Assembly: GCF_024171925.1 (NCBI RefSeq)
Contig: NZ_JAMTCO010000011.1
Location: 222,671 to 286,670, forward strand
Origin: Actinokineospora diospyrosa
GTDB taxonomy: Bacteria > Actinomycetota > Actinomycetes > Mycobacteriales > Pseudonocardiaceae
Direction: 5' to 3'
DNA length: 64,000 nucleotides
A program made the position numbers and the translations under genes. The notes beneath the pieces were generated by a model, which did not search any database, had not been told where the DNA came from, and saw only the letters and a program-made list of their open reading frames with translations. Of this stretch, positions 53,644-60,961 are shown piece by piece. The number at the start of each line of letters is the position of its first letter. Position 1 is the stretch's first letter.

Positions 53644-54559
53644 CGTGTATCCCCCGTTGTGGGTGGATCGGGCATGCACGGTCGAGGGGCGTCCCGAAGC
53701 CCCTTGACCATGCTGAAAGTGGGTTGAGCCAACTCCCCGAGCTGCGACGATCGGGACCTGGCTGCGATAGCTCATTCGTTTGGTTACCCGGGGCCGTTAC
53801 ACGGAGGGTTAGTTCTTATGTAACCCGTTCGGCTTGGCCTTGTGTTTGTAGGCAACTGACTACACAGCGAGTAGCAAACGACGATGCACAGCCGTGACCT
53901 GTCCGGTAGCTCCACCGCAGGTCCGCTCACGTCCCGTGAGCACATGCGACAGTCCACCTCGGACAGCCCGGCAGGTGACAGAGCGTATATCCCACCCCGG
54001 TAGAGATCCGTGAATTCCCACCGCCGAGTGAGACCGCAGCCGTCCAGCGTGACACAGACAACGCCCCCCGACCGCCGCCGTCCAGCCCCATCACAGCTGC
54101 ACCAATCGCGAACGCGTATTTCCCTCAAGCCCGCGTTTACCGCGTTTGACCAGGCCAGCCCGGTGCCCGACGTTCCCAGTTAAAGATCACGCAACGTAAA
54201 CGCCGGGAAGTGGTATGCCGTGCGTTCCATATCACTTCCCTTATGCCCATCAGCTATCTGTGTCCCGCCTCACACATCATCTTCGGCCGACCTGCGCAAC
54301 CCCCGTTCCCGCATCCGGCGGGACCGTTCACCCATCAAGTCAACGCACACCAAGTGACCACCCCCACACCCCCGGCGAACCCCTCACGCGGCCACTCGGA
54401 CCAAGCACCAACCCGATGAACCAAACGCCCCCGAACAGATGACCTTCTGACCATCCCCAAAACGACGCCCCCACCCCCGGGTAACGCCACCCCGCCCAGC
54501 TCCCCACCAAGGAAGCGGCAAGAGCCGGTGCCCACGCGCCGCAACCGACATCCCGCCCG
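53644..54559. other. Gene-poor upstream region with GTTAC cluster and hairpin
   Basis: The long leader of the sugar transferase gene carries GTTAC at 53783-53787 and 53796-53800, and GTAAC at 53820-53824. GTTACA (53796-53801) and TGTAAC (53819-53824) form an inverted repeat. A 12-bp hairpin, with one G-T pair, joins 54205-54216 and 54229-54240. The rest holds no plausible gene. Confidence 0.5.
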
Positions 54560-54710
54560 GAGAACGGCCCCGCGAGTGCAGGGACGACTTGCCCGCGACG
54601 ATCCCGCGCCGCTTGGCCGGGGGGACAGCCCCGCTCGCGCGGGGACCACGTGATCGTCACGGTCTTGTTGCGGGTGGCGTCGGGAACAGCCCCGCTAGCG
54701 CGGGGACCAC
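54560..54710 (-). CRISPR. Orphan mini-CRISPR array, type I-E-like, three repeats
   Basis: Three 29-bp repeats start at 54560, 54621 and 54682, spaced exactly 61 bp, leaving two 32-bp spacers (54589-54620 and 54650-54681). Repeats 2 and 3 differ at two positions; repeat 1 has several changes, as expected for a decayed end. On the reverse strand the repeat begins GTGGTCCCCGCG and ends GCGGGGCTG-TTCCC, the type I-E pattern. The degenerate repeat would then be at the 3' end. A possible fourth, decayed repeat at 54743-54771 retains GACCAC in register. No cas genes are in the window. Confidence 0.75.
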
Positions 54711-54828
54711 ACTTCATGACCAGGGGCTTTACGCGCCAAGCACTCCAAGTTCATTCACTTCGCGCGACCACCGAGCCCGTCGGGTCCACCGCCGTGCCGT
54801 GGTGTCTGGGGCACCTCGATGGCCGGTA

Positions 54829-55206
54829 CTAGTCCTCGAGGTTGTCGAGCAGCCAGTCGTGCACCTCTGCGAACCCGCTACGCCGGGCGATCACGTCGAG
54901 CACCAGGTCGGCAGCGTAGGCGTCCGCCTCGGCCTTGAGGGTCAGGCCGTGCGCCTTCAGCAGGCCGACGCACGCGAGCCACGCGGTTCTCTTGTTGCCG
55001 TCCACGAACCCCTGCGTCCGGGCCAGCGCCTCCAGCAACGCGGCCGCCTTGCCCACCACCGTCGGGTAGAACTCCACGTCCCCGAAGGCGTGGGTGGGTC
55101 GGGCCAGCGCCGACCGGGCCACCCCTTCGTCGATCGTCCGGCCGCCGCCGTTGGTGAACGACCGGTTGATCCCGACCAGCGCGTCGAAGCCGAAGTAGTA
55201 GGTCAC
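54829..55206 (-). CDS. Doc/Fic-family toxin-like protein with altered Fic motif
   Basis: A 125-residue protein of the death-on-curing group. The Fic core appears as TQGFVDGNKRTAWLA: Asn71, Lys72 and Arg73 are kept, but Gln65 stands where the catalytic His of HxFxDxNKR should be. Without that His, kinase or AMP transfer activity may be lost or altered. The GTG start overlaps the stop of the Panacea-domain antitoxin gene, the usual arrangement for such a pair. Length is normal for Doc (about 126). Confidence 0.8.
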   Translation of the reverse strand: MTYYFGFDALVGINRSFTNGGGRTIDEGVARSALARPTHAFGDVEFYPTVVGKAAALLEALARTQGFVDGNKRTAWLACVGLLKAHGLTLKAEADAYAADLVLDVIARRSGFAEVHDWLLDNLED

Positions 55207-55664
55207 TGCGCCAGCCGATCCAGCGTCTCCCGCCACCGCGGCACCTCCGACTCGACCAGTGCCAGCAACTCGGGGACCGCCAACTCCTCGTCCCCAACCG
55301 GTCGGCGCGGCACATCCTCGCCGTGCCTCAAGGCCAAGCCGCTGTAGAACCGCAGCAGGGCGGACACGGGGATCTCCGCACCCACCTCCGCCTCCCGCCA
55401 AGGCGCCTCACTACGCACCAAGGAGGCCAACTCCCCGTCCGTCAACCCGCCGTAGAACCCGACCACCGCATCAACAACGCCCCGCTCCCGCTCCGACAAC
55501 TCGAGGTCCTGCCGCCCAACCCCCACGACCGGCCCCTCGCCCCCCGCCTCGATCCGCGCCGAGAACAGCCCCCTGCCCTCCCACACCACATGCCAAGCCT
55601 GGCAGTAGTACAGCAACACCCCCCACCGCCCCGCACTCCCCACCATCTCCCCCACCTCACCCAT
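55203..55664 (-). CDS. Panacea (SocA/DUF4065-like) putative antitoxin
   Basis: A 153-residue protein that resembles Panacea-domain antitoxins. The hallmark is VLLYYCQAWHVVWEGRGLF followed by ARIEAGGEGPVV, equivalent to the LLYYxQGWHL and EAWxxGPV motifs. The C-terminal half is helical and acidic. It overlaps the Doc-like gene (GTGA), upstream of it. Panacea antitoxins pair with many unrelated toxins, including Fic folds. ATG 55664 or a GTG one codon upstream may start it. Confidence 0.78.
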   Translation of the reverse strand: MGEVGEMVGSAGRWGVLLYYCQAWHVVWEGRGLFSARIEAGGEGPVVGVGRQDLELSERERGVVDAVVGFYGGLTDGELASLVRSEAPWREAEVGAEIPVSALLRFYSGLALRHGEDVPRRPVGDEELAVPELLALVESEVPRWRETLDRLAQ

Positions 55665-55763
55665 CACCCCACCCCCGACCGCACCGTGCCATTGGCTACA
55701 ACCTCGATGCGACGACCGAAGGTCAAGCGAGCCCCCGCTGGGTCCCCCCGGTTGTCCAGGCGC

Positions 55764-55878
55764 TCCGCAGTTCCGTCCGCTACACAAGCTCCGCGAACTC
55801 CACCGCTCTGCGCCTTCCCCCACCGCTCCAGCATCCGCAGTTCCGTCCGCTACACAAGCTCCGCGAACTCCACCGCTC
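55764..55878. repeat. 45-bp direct repeat, two copies 70 bp apart
   Basis: The identical 45-bp sequences at 55764-55808 and 55834-55878 begin TCCGCAGTTCCGTCCGC and end CTCCACCGCTC. They lie between the antitoxin gene and tRNA-Phe. The 55665-55985 region is otherwise without gene. The repeat could arise by slippage or have a role at the tRNA-side boundary of an inserted element. Confidence 0.75.
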
Positions 55879-55909
55879 CACACCTTCCCCGCCCCCGCAC
55901 CGTGGGGGC

Positions 55910-55967
55910 CTGGGGGGTCGCCCCCCAGATACAACAACGGCCGACCCAGTCCACGCTCTCCGTGGAC
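55910..55967 (-). terminator. Double hairpin downstream of tRNA-Phe
   Basis: CTGGGGGG (55910-55917) pairs with CCCCCCAG (55921-55928), and GTCCACG (55949-55955) with CGTGGAC (55961-55967). The pair follows the tRNA-Phe gene on the reverse strand. The same two-hairpin module follows tRNA-Asp. Confidence 0.65.
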
Positions 55968-55985
55968 ATAGATCGGCCGAGGCCG

Positions 55986-56059
55986 TGGCCAGGGGCGGGG
56001 TCGAACCGCCGACCTACCGCTTTTCAGGCGGTCGCTCGTACCAACTGAGCTACCTGGCC
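55986..56059 (-). tRNA. tRNA-Phe (GAA)
   Basis: The reverse strand folds as a 74-nt cloverleaf. The acceptor stem is GGCCAGG with CCTGGCC, the D-loop sequence is AGCTCAGTTGGTA, the anticodon stem-loop is ACCGC-CTGAAAA-GCGGT with anticodon GAA, and the T-arm has GGTTCGA. The discriminator is A. CCA is not encoded. Confidence 0.95.
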
Positions 56060-56151
56060 AAGAACACAACACCCCCACCAGCACCGGCACCAACCGAGAA
56101 CCAGACGTACAAAAAACGACGCTGGTTCGGCACGTACCGCACCGTGGGGGT

Positions 56152-56209
56152 CTGGGGGGTCGCCCCCCAGAAGCAATGGCGAGCGCCCAGGTCCACGCTT
56201 TCCGTGGAC
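56152..56209 (-). terminator. Double hairpin downstream of tRNA-Asp
   Basis: CTGGGGGG (56152-56159) pairs with CCCCCCAG (56163-56170), and GTCCACG (56191-56197) with CGTGGAC (56203-56209). It is a near-copy of the module after tRNA-Phe, so the tRNA-plus-terminator unit appears duplicated. Confidence 0.65.
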
Positions 56210-56228
56210 AAGGGCATGCCAAAGCTCG

Positions 56229-56302
56229 CGACCCTGACGGGACTCGAACCCGCGACCTTCGCCGTGACAGGGCGACGCGCTAACCAACTGCGCCACAGGG
56301 CC
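56229..56302 (-). tRNA. tRNA-Asp (GTC)
   Basis: A 74-nt cloverleaf on the reverse strand. The acceptor is GGCCCTG with CAGGGTC (one G-T pair), the anticodon stem-loop is CGCC-CTGTCAC-GGCG with anticodon GTC, and the T-arm contains GGTTCGAGTCCC. The discriminator is G. CCA is not encoded. Confidence 0.95.
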
Positions 56303-56326
56303 TTGCGTCACTACTACCGTACTACG

Positions 56327-56399
56327 TGCTCCCAACGGGATTCGAACCCGCGCTGCCGCCTTGAAAGGGCGGAGTCCTAGGCCGCTAGACGATGGGAGC
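56327..56399 (-). tRNA. tRNA-Glu (TTC)
   Basis: A 73-nt cloverleaf on the reverse strand. The acceptor is GCTCCCA with TGGGAGC, the anticodon stem-loop is CCGCC-CTTTCAA-GGCGG with anticodon TTC, and the T-arm has GGTTCGAATCCC. It is the first gene of the Glu-Asp-Phe tRNA cluster, preceded by a promoter at 56478-56506. Confidence 0.95.
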
Positions 56400-56477
56400 C
56401 CGACCAATTCCGGGCGAACCGATCGACCGCGCTTCCAGGTTCCCCGGGCCAGGCCCGGTTTCTCTGGGAGCACGCAT

Positions 56478-56506
56478 AGCTTAGGGCACACCTCCCGGAT
56501 GACCAA
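56478..56506 (-). promoter_or_regulatory. Promoter of the tRNA cluster
   Basis: On the reverse strand TTGGTC (56506-56501) and TAAGCT (56483-56478) form a -35/-10 pair with 17-nt spacing, about 80 bp before tRNA-Glu. Other parts of the 56400-56768 spacer show only the terminator at 56591-56618. Confidence 0.6.
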
Positions 56507-56590
56507 AACGGCCCCCCGAAACTGCCCCCGACCTGGGCAAACACTCCGCCGACCGCACCCGGCGATGATCAGCACGACCGGGGGTGGTCG

Positions 56591-56618
56591 ACCCTCGTCC
56601 GCGGCACCGGACGAGGGT
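56591..56618 (-). terminator. Hairpin downstream of the small protein gene
   Basis: ACCCTCGTCCG (56591-56601) pairs over 11 bp with CGGACGAGGGT (56608-56618) across a 6-nt loop. It lies 150 bp after the stop of the reverse 81-residue gene and before the tRNA promoter, so it could insulate the tRNAs. Confidence 0.6.
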
Positions 56619-56768
56619 CACGCTGGGTTACCTGGTTGGTCGAATTGCGCCAACCCCGGGAATCGCGCGCCGGGCGAACCGGCGCGCTGGGCGGAAAATG
56701 ATCTTCGGCGGCACCCGGAGGTCAATTTCCGACGGTCGGATCCGATCTTGAAACCGTACTGGAAACGG

Positions 56769-57014
56769 TCAACGGCGAACGGCGGGCAGGCCGTCGTCGC
56801 CGTCGATCAGGCCGAGCATTTCCAGCAGCTCACGGCAGTCCTCGGTGGACTGGGCGCCCATCGCGACGGCCAGACGGGCGCGGCGCACCTGCTCCTCGGA
56901 GACGCGGGCGGATTCCCCCGAACGGGGGGCCGGAACGCCGGTGGAGAACTGGTTGGTCCCGCCGATGCTGTCTTGCTGGAGAAGGAAACTGCGCACTTCG
57001 AGTGACCCGCTCAT
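56769..57014 (-). CDS. Small conserved-looking hypothetical protein (81 aa)
   Basis: An 81-residue soluble protein that I do not recognise. A Ser/Thr/Gly-rich first half (SGSLEVRSFLLQQDSIGGTN) precedes a helical region, EEQVRRARLAVAMGAQSTED, and CRELLEMLGLIDG. ATG 57014 has GGAGG 4 nt upstream, the best start, while a longer frame lacks one. It stands alone between the tRNAs and the copper operon. The strong ribosome-binding site argues that it is real. Confidence 0.65.
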   Translation of the reverse strand: MSGSLEVRSFLLQQDSIGGTNQFSTGVPAPRSGESARVSEEQVRRARLAVAMGAQSTEDCRELLEMLGLIDGDDGLPAVRR

Positions 57015-57212
57015 GGTGCCTCCCCGGCTTTTGTTTGGCGTGAGGCTATGAGACAAGTCGCCGCGTCCACAGCCCCCCGCAGAGTGAACCGCAGTGCACC
57101 CTCGGTAGCCGTCCGTGACATCTTTTCGGACCGTGACGACTCCGGTGCCAGGAGTTGACCAGGGCGGACCACCCGCCCGGGGAGATCAACGCCACAGCTG
57201 CTCACCAACCCC

Positions 57213-57231
57213 TACCCCCTATGGGTATCGT
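57213..57231 (+). promoter_or_regulatory. CsoR operator and leaderless promoter of the copper operon
   Basis: TACCC (57213-57217) and GGGTA (57223-57227) form the TACCC-N5-GGGTA dyad typical of CsoR operators. It overlaps a -10-like TATCGT (57226-57231) that ends 7 nt before the csoR ATG. This is consistent with CsoR repressing its own promoter until Cu(I) binds. Confidence 0.7.
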
Positions 57232-57238
57232 CAGTGGC

Positions 57239-57535
57239 ATGGAGCACGAGCACACGCACCGCCCCAGCGCCAAGAAGGACGCCCACCTGCGCAGGCTGCG
57301 CCGGGTGGAGGGGCAGGTCCGCGGCCTGCAGCGGATGGTCGACGAGGACGCCTACTGCATCGATGTGCTCACCCAGGTCTCCGCGGCGACCAAAGCGCTG
57401 CAGGCGTTCGCCCTCGAACTGCTCGAGGAACACATGGCCGGCTGCGTGGTCGACGCGGCCAGACAGGGCGACGAGGCAGCCGCCGCGAAGGTCAGGGAGG
57501 CGGCCGACGCGATCGCCCGCCTGGTCAAGTCTTAG
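57239..57535 (+). CDS. csoR: CsoR-family Cu(I)-sensing repressor
   Basis: A 98-residue metal-sensing repressor. The CsoR/RcnR core RLRRVEGQVRGLQRMVDED is followed by the Cu(I) ligand set Cys in AYCIDVL and His and Cys in EEHMAGCV, all in the usual W-X-Y positions. A His-rich N-terminus (MEHEHTHRP) is present. ATG 57239 is chosen over an upstream in-frame ATG, because the operator-promoter lies between them. It starts the csoR-copZ-copA operon. Confidence 0.93.
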   Translation: MEHEHTHRPSAKKDAHLRRLRRVEGQVRGLQRMVDEDAYCIDVLTQVSAATKALQAFALELLEEHMAGCVVDAARQGDEAAAAKVREAADAIARLVKS

Positions 57536-57562
57536 ATCCGGGATCCAGGGAGGAACACCGAA

Positions 57563-57769
57563 GTGTCCGAGCAGACCGTCTACACCGTCGCCGGGATGAC
57601 CTGTGGCCACTGCGCCGCGTCGGTCACCGAGGAGCTCACCGCCATCGGCGGGGTCTCCGGCGTCGAGGTGGACCTGGCCTCCGGCGCGGTCACCGTGACC
57701 AGCGCCGCCGAACTCGACCGCGCCGCCGTCGCGGCCGCGGTGACCGAGGCCGGGTACCAGCTGACATGA
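57563..57769 (+). CDS. copZ: CopZ-like Cu(I) chaperone
   Basis: A 68-residue heavy-metal-associated domain protein. It has the metal-binding motif VAGMTCGHCAASVTEEL and the usual beta-alpha-beta-beta-alpha-beta length. It carries Cu(I) to the P-type ATPase encoded next, whose start overlaps its stop (ATGA). GTG 57563 has GGGAGGA 8 nt upstream. Confidence 0.93.
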   Translation: MSEQTVYTVAGMTCGHCAASVTEELTAIGGVSGVEVDLASGAVTVTSAAELDRAAVAAAVTEAGYQLT

Positions 57770-59979
57770 CCACCGTCGAGCGGCCGCCCGAGCGGGTCGA
57801 GCTCGCCATCGGGGGGATGACCTGCGCGGCCTGCGCGGGTCGGGTCGAACGCAAGCTGAACAAGCTCGACGGGGTGCGCGCCTCGGTCAACTTCGCGACC
57901 GAGCGCGCGACCGTCGAGGTACCACCGGGCTTCCCGACCACCACGCTGGTCGACGCCGTGACCGGCGCGGGCTACCAGGCCAGCCCGGTGCGCGCGGAGC
58001 CCGACACCGCGACCACCGTCGACGACGCGCGGGCGCGGTTCTGGCTCTCGGCCGCGCTGAGCGCGCCGGTGATCGCGGTGTCGATGGTCCCCGCGTGGCA
58101 GTTCCCGACCTGGCAGTGGTCGGCGCTCGCGCTGTCCTACGTCGTGGTGCTGGTCTGCGCGTGGCCGTTCCACCGCTCCGCCGCGGTCAACCTGCGCCAC
58201 GGCGGGGCCACGATGGACACGCTGGTGTCGATGGGCGTCGGCGTGGCGTTCCTCTGGTCGGTCTACGCGCTGCTGTTCGGCGGCGCTGGCGCGGTGGGGA
58301 TGCGGCACGAGTTCAGCCTGTTGCCCGCGGGCGACCACGGGCGGGCGGACATCTACTTCGAGGTGGCCGTCGGGGTCACCACCTTCCTGCTGCTGGGCCG
58401 ATGGCTCGAGGCCCGCTCCAAGCGGCGGGCCGGTGCCGCGCTGCGCGCGCTGCTGGCGCTGGGCGCCAAGGACGTGGCGGTGCTGCGCGACGGCGTCGAG
58501 GTGCGGGTGCCGATCGCGGCGCTGGGCGTCGGCGAGCTGTTCGCGGTCCGACCGGGCGAGAAGGTCGCCACCGACGGCGTCGTGGAGGAGGGCGCGTCCG
58601 CGGTCGACCGGGCGCTGGTCACCGGGGAGTCCGTCCCGGAGGAGGTCGGCCCCGGCGCGGCCGTGGTCGGCGGGACGGTCAACACCAGCGGCCGCCTGCT
58701 CGTGCGGGCGACCCGGGTCGGCGCCGACACGCAGTTGGCGCAGATGGCCCGCCTGGTCGAGCGGGCGCAGACCGGCAAGGCCCAGGTGCAGCGGTTGGCC
58801 GACCGGGTCTCCGCGGTGTTCGTGCCGGTGGTCCTGGCGATCGCGGTGATCACGCTGGCTGGCTGGCTGGTCTCGGGGGCGTCCGGGGACGCGGCGGTGA
58901 CCGCGGCGGTCGCGGTGCTGGTGATCGCCTGCCCGTGCGCGCTGGGGTTGGCGACGCCCACCGCGCTGCTGGTCGGCACCGGGCGCGGCGCGCAGCTCGG
59001 GATCCTGGTGAAGGGCCCGGAGGTGCTGGAGTCGACCCGGCGGGTGACGACGGTGGTGCTGGACAAGACCGGCACGATCACCACCGGGCGGATGTCGGTC
59101 GTGGACGTGGTGCCCGCGCCCGGGGTCGCTGTCGAGGAGCTGCTGCGGCTCGCGGGGGCGGTGGAATCGGCCTCTGAACACCCGGTGGCCAAGGCGATCG
59201 CGGCGCGGGCGGCGAGCCAGGCGCGGGTCGAGGACTTCCGCAACGCCGAGGGGCTCGGGGTGACCGGTGTCGTCGACGGCGTGCCGGTGGTCGTCGGTCG
59301 GCCGCGGTTGTTGGCACAGCACGGGATCGAGCTGCCCACCGAGCTGGCGACCGCGCTGGCCGGGTCCGAGGCCCTGGGCCGCACGGTGGTCGCCGCGGCG
59401 GCCGACGGCGTCGCCATCGGGGTGATCTCGGTGGCGGACACGGTGAAGCCGACCAGTGCCGAGGCGATCTCCCGGTTGCGCGCGCTCGGGCTGCGGCCGG
59501 TGCTGCTGACCGGCGACAACCAGCGGGTGGCCGCGGCGATCGCGGCGCAGGTGGGGATCACCGACGTGATCGCCGAGGTGCTGCCGGAGGAGAAGGTCGC
59601 CGCGGTCGAGCGGTTGCGCGCCGGGGGTGCCGTGGTGGCGATGGTCGGCGACGGGGTGAACGACGCGCCCGCGCTGGCCGCCGCCGACCTGGGGTTGGCC
59701 ATGGGGACCGGGGCGGACGCGGCGATCGAGGCGAGCGACCTGACGATCGTGCGCGGCGACCCCCGGCTCGCCGCGGACGCGATCGCGCTGTCCCGGCGGA
59801 CCCTGGGGACGATCAAGGGGAACCTGTTCTGGGCCTTCGCCTACAACGTCGCGGGCATCCCGCTGGCGGCGTTCGGCCTGCTCAACCCCATGATCGCGGG
59901 GGCGGCGATGGCGCTGTCGAGCGTGTTCGTGGTGGCGAACAGCCTGCGGCTGCGCGGGTTCCGCCCGGCGGCCGCCTGA
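57766..59979 (+). CDS. copA: Cu(I)-exporting P1B-type ATPase
   Basis: A 737-residue copper-translocating P-type ATPase. One N-terminal metal-binding domain has GMTCAACAGRVERKL. The actuator loop has LVTGESVPEEVG. The transport motif CPC is in VIACPCALGLATP, the phosphorylation site in VVLDKTGTIT, and the SEHP motif in SASEHPVAKAIA. The hinge has MVGDGVNDAPALAAADLG. The CPC plus terminal-helix pattern fits Cu(I)/Ag(I). ATG 57766 is fixed by overlap with copZ. Confidence 0.94.
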   Translation: MTTVERPPERVELAIGGMTCAACAGRVERKLNKLDGVRASVNFATERATVEVPPGFPTTTLVDAVTGAGYQASPVRAEPDTATTVDDARARFWLSAALSAPVIAVSMVPAWQFPTWQWSALALSYVVVLVCAWPFHRSAAVNLRHGGATMDTLVSMGVGVAFLWSVYALLFGGAGAVGMRHEFSLLPAGDHGRADIYFEVAVGVTTFLLLGRWLEARSKRRAGAALRALLALGAKDVAVLRDGVEVRVPIAALGVGELFAVRPGEKVATDGVVEEGASAVDRALVTGESVPEEVGPGAAVVGGTVNTSGRLLVRATRVGADTQLAQMARLVERAQTGKAQVQRLADRVSAVFVPVVLAIAVITLAGWLVSGASGDAAVTAAVAVLVIACPCALGLATPTALLVGTGRGAQLGILVKGPEVLESTRRVTTVVLDKTGTITTGRMSVVDVVPAPGVAVEELLRLAGAVESASEHPVAKAIAARAASQARVEDFRNAEGLGVTGVVDGVPVVVGRPRLLAQHGIELPTELATALAGSEALGRTVVAAAADGVAIGVISVADTVKPTSAEAISRLRALGLRPVLLTGDNQRVAAAIAAQVGITDVIAEVLPEEKVAAVERLRAGGAVVAMVGDGVNDAPALAAADLGLAMGTGADAAIEASDLTIVRGDPRLAADAIALSRRTLGTIKGNLFWAFAYNVAGIPLAAFGLLNPMIAGAAMALSSVFVVANSLRLRGFRPAAA

Positions 59980-60161
59980 GCGGCTCCCGGGGAGCTGTCC
60001 GGCGGGTGCGACGTACGGCCCGGCGGGGTCGTCGGCGAAGGTCATCACCGCAGGTCACTAGCGGTGAGAAGGCCACGAGGCAAGACGAACATCAGGTGAA
60101 CATTGACGGCAATTTTTCCCGGTTGAGACCTCCCGCCCAAGCCGGTGCACGTGCAACAATC

Positions 60162-60246
60162 GTGGGGCTGACACACCCCCGGTCAGCACCTGTGGAGATC
60201 CCCTCCGGCCCCCGCGTTCCTCCCCCTGGCGCGGGGGCCTCTCCAT
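60162..60246 (+). ncRNA. 6C-like structured RNA candidate
   Basis: Two consecutive hairpins have C-rich loops. GCTGAC (60167-60172) pairs with GTCAGC (60182-60187), closing a loop with five C. GGCCCCCGCG (60207-60216) pairs with CGCGGGGGCC (60230-60239), closing a loop TTCCTCCCCCTGG. An outer stem TGGAGA (60193-60198) with TCTCCA (60240-60245) encloses the second hairpin. Double hairpins with C-runs in their loops are the hallmark of the actinobacterial 6C small RNA. Mycobacterial 6C RNA lies in the same general neighbourhood as cspA (recalled, unchecked). The second hairpin can also be read as a terminator. The remainder of 59980-60337 shows no gene. Confidence 0.4.
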
Positions 60247-60337
60247 AACCGCAGGTGAACGGCTCAGGACCGGAATGGTTGCTGTGTCGCCAGTCACACC
60301 GGCTGCGGGCTCGCAATCAGACCGTTATCGTGTCCCG

Positions 60338-60679
60338 GTGCCTTTTCCCTCTTTCGGACGCAGCCGCACCGATCTCAAGGCGGTCGGCACCAGCACTGGT
60401 CGCCACCGCACCGTGGGGCAGCAGCAGGCCGAGGAAACCCTCCCCGACCACGAGCTCGAGTCCTACCTCGCGGCGCTCTCGCCCGACACCGACGCCGAGA
60501 CCACCGGCTCCGGCCGCCGCTTCGGCTCGGCCGAGGTGTACCAGCTGCGGCTGTCGCTGATGGCGACCGAGCAGCTGCGCGAGCTCGCCGCCTACCGGCA
60601 GACCTCGCCGATGGCGCTGGCCCAGGAATGGGTCATGCAGCGATTGGAGTGGGAAGCCCAGCAACTGCAGCGCCGCTGA
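60338..60679 (+). CDS. Small protein with ribbon-helix-helix-like C-terminus
   Basis: A 113-residue protein. The first 60 residues are polar and probably disordered. The last 50, EVYQLRLSLMATEQLREL followed by AAYRQTSPMALAQEWVMQRL, have the strand-helix-helix spacing of ribbon-helix-helix DNA-binding folds. I choose GTG 60338 because a -10-like TATCGT (60326-60331) ends 6 nt before it, which fits leaderless expression. Family name is not known to me. Confidence 0.7.
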   Translation: MPFPSFGRSRTDLKAVGTSTGRHRTVGQQQAEETLPDHELESYLAALSPDTDAETTGSGRRFGSAEVYQLRLSLMATEQLRELAAYRQTSPMALAQEWVMQRLEWEAQQLQRR

Positions 60680-60702
60680 CCGCCACCCCGACCCCCGATG
60701 TC

Positions 60703-60736
60703 GATGGGCCCCGAACCACCAGGTTCGGGGCCCATC
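60703..60736. terminator. Bidirectional terminator before cspA
   Basis: GATGGGCCCCGAACC (60703-60717) pairs perfectly over 15 bp with 60722-60736 across a 4-nt loop. It sits between the stops of the forward ribbon-helix-helix-like gene and the reverse cspA gene. Confidence 0.9.
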
Positions 60737-60757
60737 TCCTATTGCCAGAGCGGGGGA

Positions 60758-60961
60758 CTACAGCGGGACAACGTTGGTGGCCTGCGGACCCTTCGTACCC
60801 TGTCCGACTTCGAACTCGACCCGCTGGTTCTCCTCAAGGGTGCGGAAGCCCTTGCTCTGGATCTCCGAGTAGTGCACGAAGACATCGGCGCCGCCGTTGT
60901 CCTGCGCGATAAAGCCGAAGCCCTTCTCGGAGTTGAACCACTTGACAGTGCCCTGTGCCAT
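60758..60961 (-). CDS. cspA: CspA-family cold shock protein
   Basis: A 67-residue single cold-shock domain protein. RNP1 KGFGFIAQD and RNP2 DVFVHYSEI are intact; it starts [17 protein letters not shown] and ends near PQATNVVPL. It binds single-stranded RNA and DNA as an RNA chaperone. ATG 60961 has GGAGG 7 nt upstream. A long leader, 60962-61146, precedes it; cold-shock mRNAs often have such leaders, but I see no clear promoter. Confidence 0.96.
   Translation of the reverse strand: MAQGTVKWFNSEKGFGFIAQDNGGADVFVHYSEIQSKGFRTLEENQRVEFEVGQGTKGPQATNVVPL

Noticed and set aside
54210..54442. Short forward frames in the region before the CRISPR remnant
   Set aside because: No ribosome-binding site, no domain, and the two frames overlap each other.
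53644..55985. Prophage or integrated plasmid next to the tRNA cluster
   Set aside because: No integrase, phage structural gene or repeat of a tRNA 3' end was found; only a toxin-antitoxin pair and a CRISPR remnant are present.
59980..60337. Possible c-di-AMP (ydaO) riboswitch
   Set aside because: I could not find the conserved core sequences of that class; the two C-loop hairpins fit a 6C-like RNA or terminator better.
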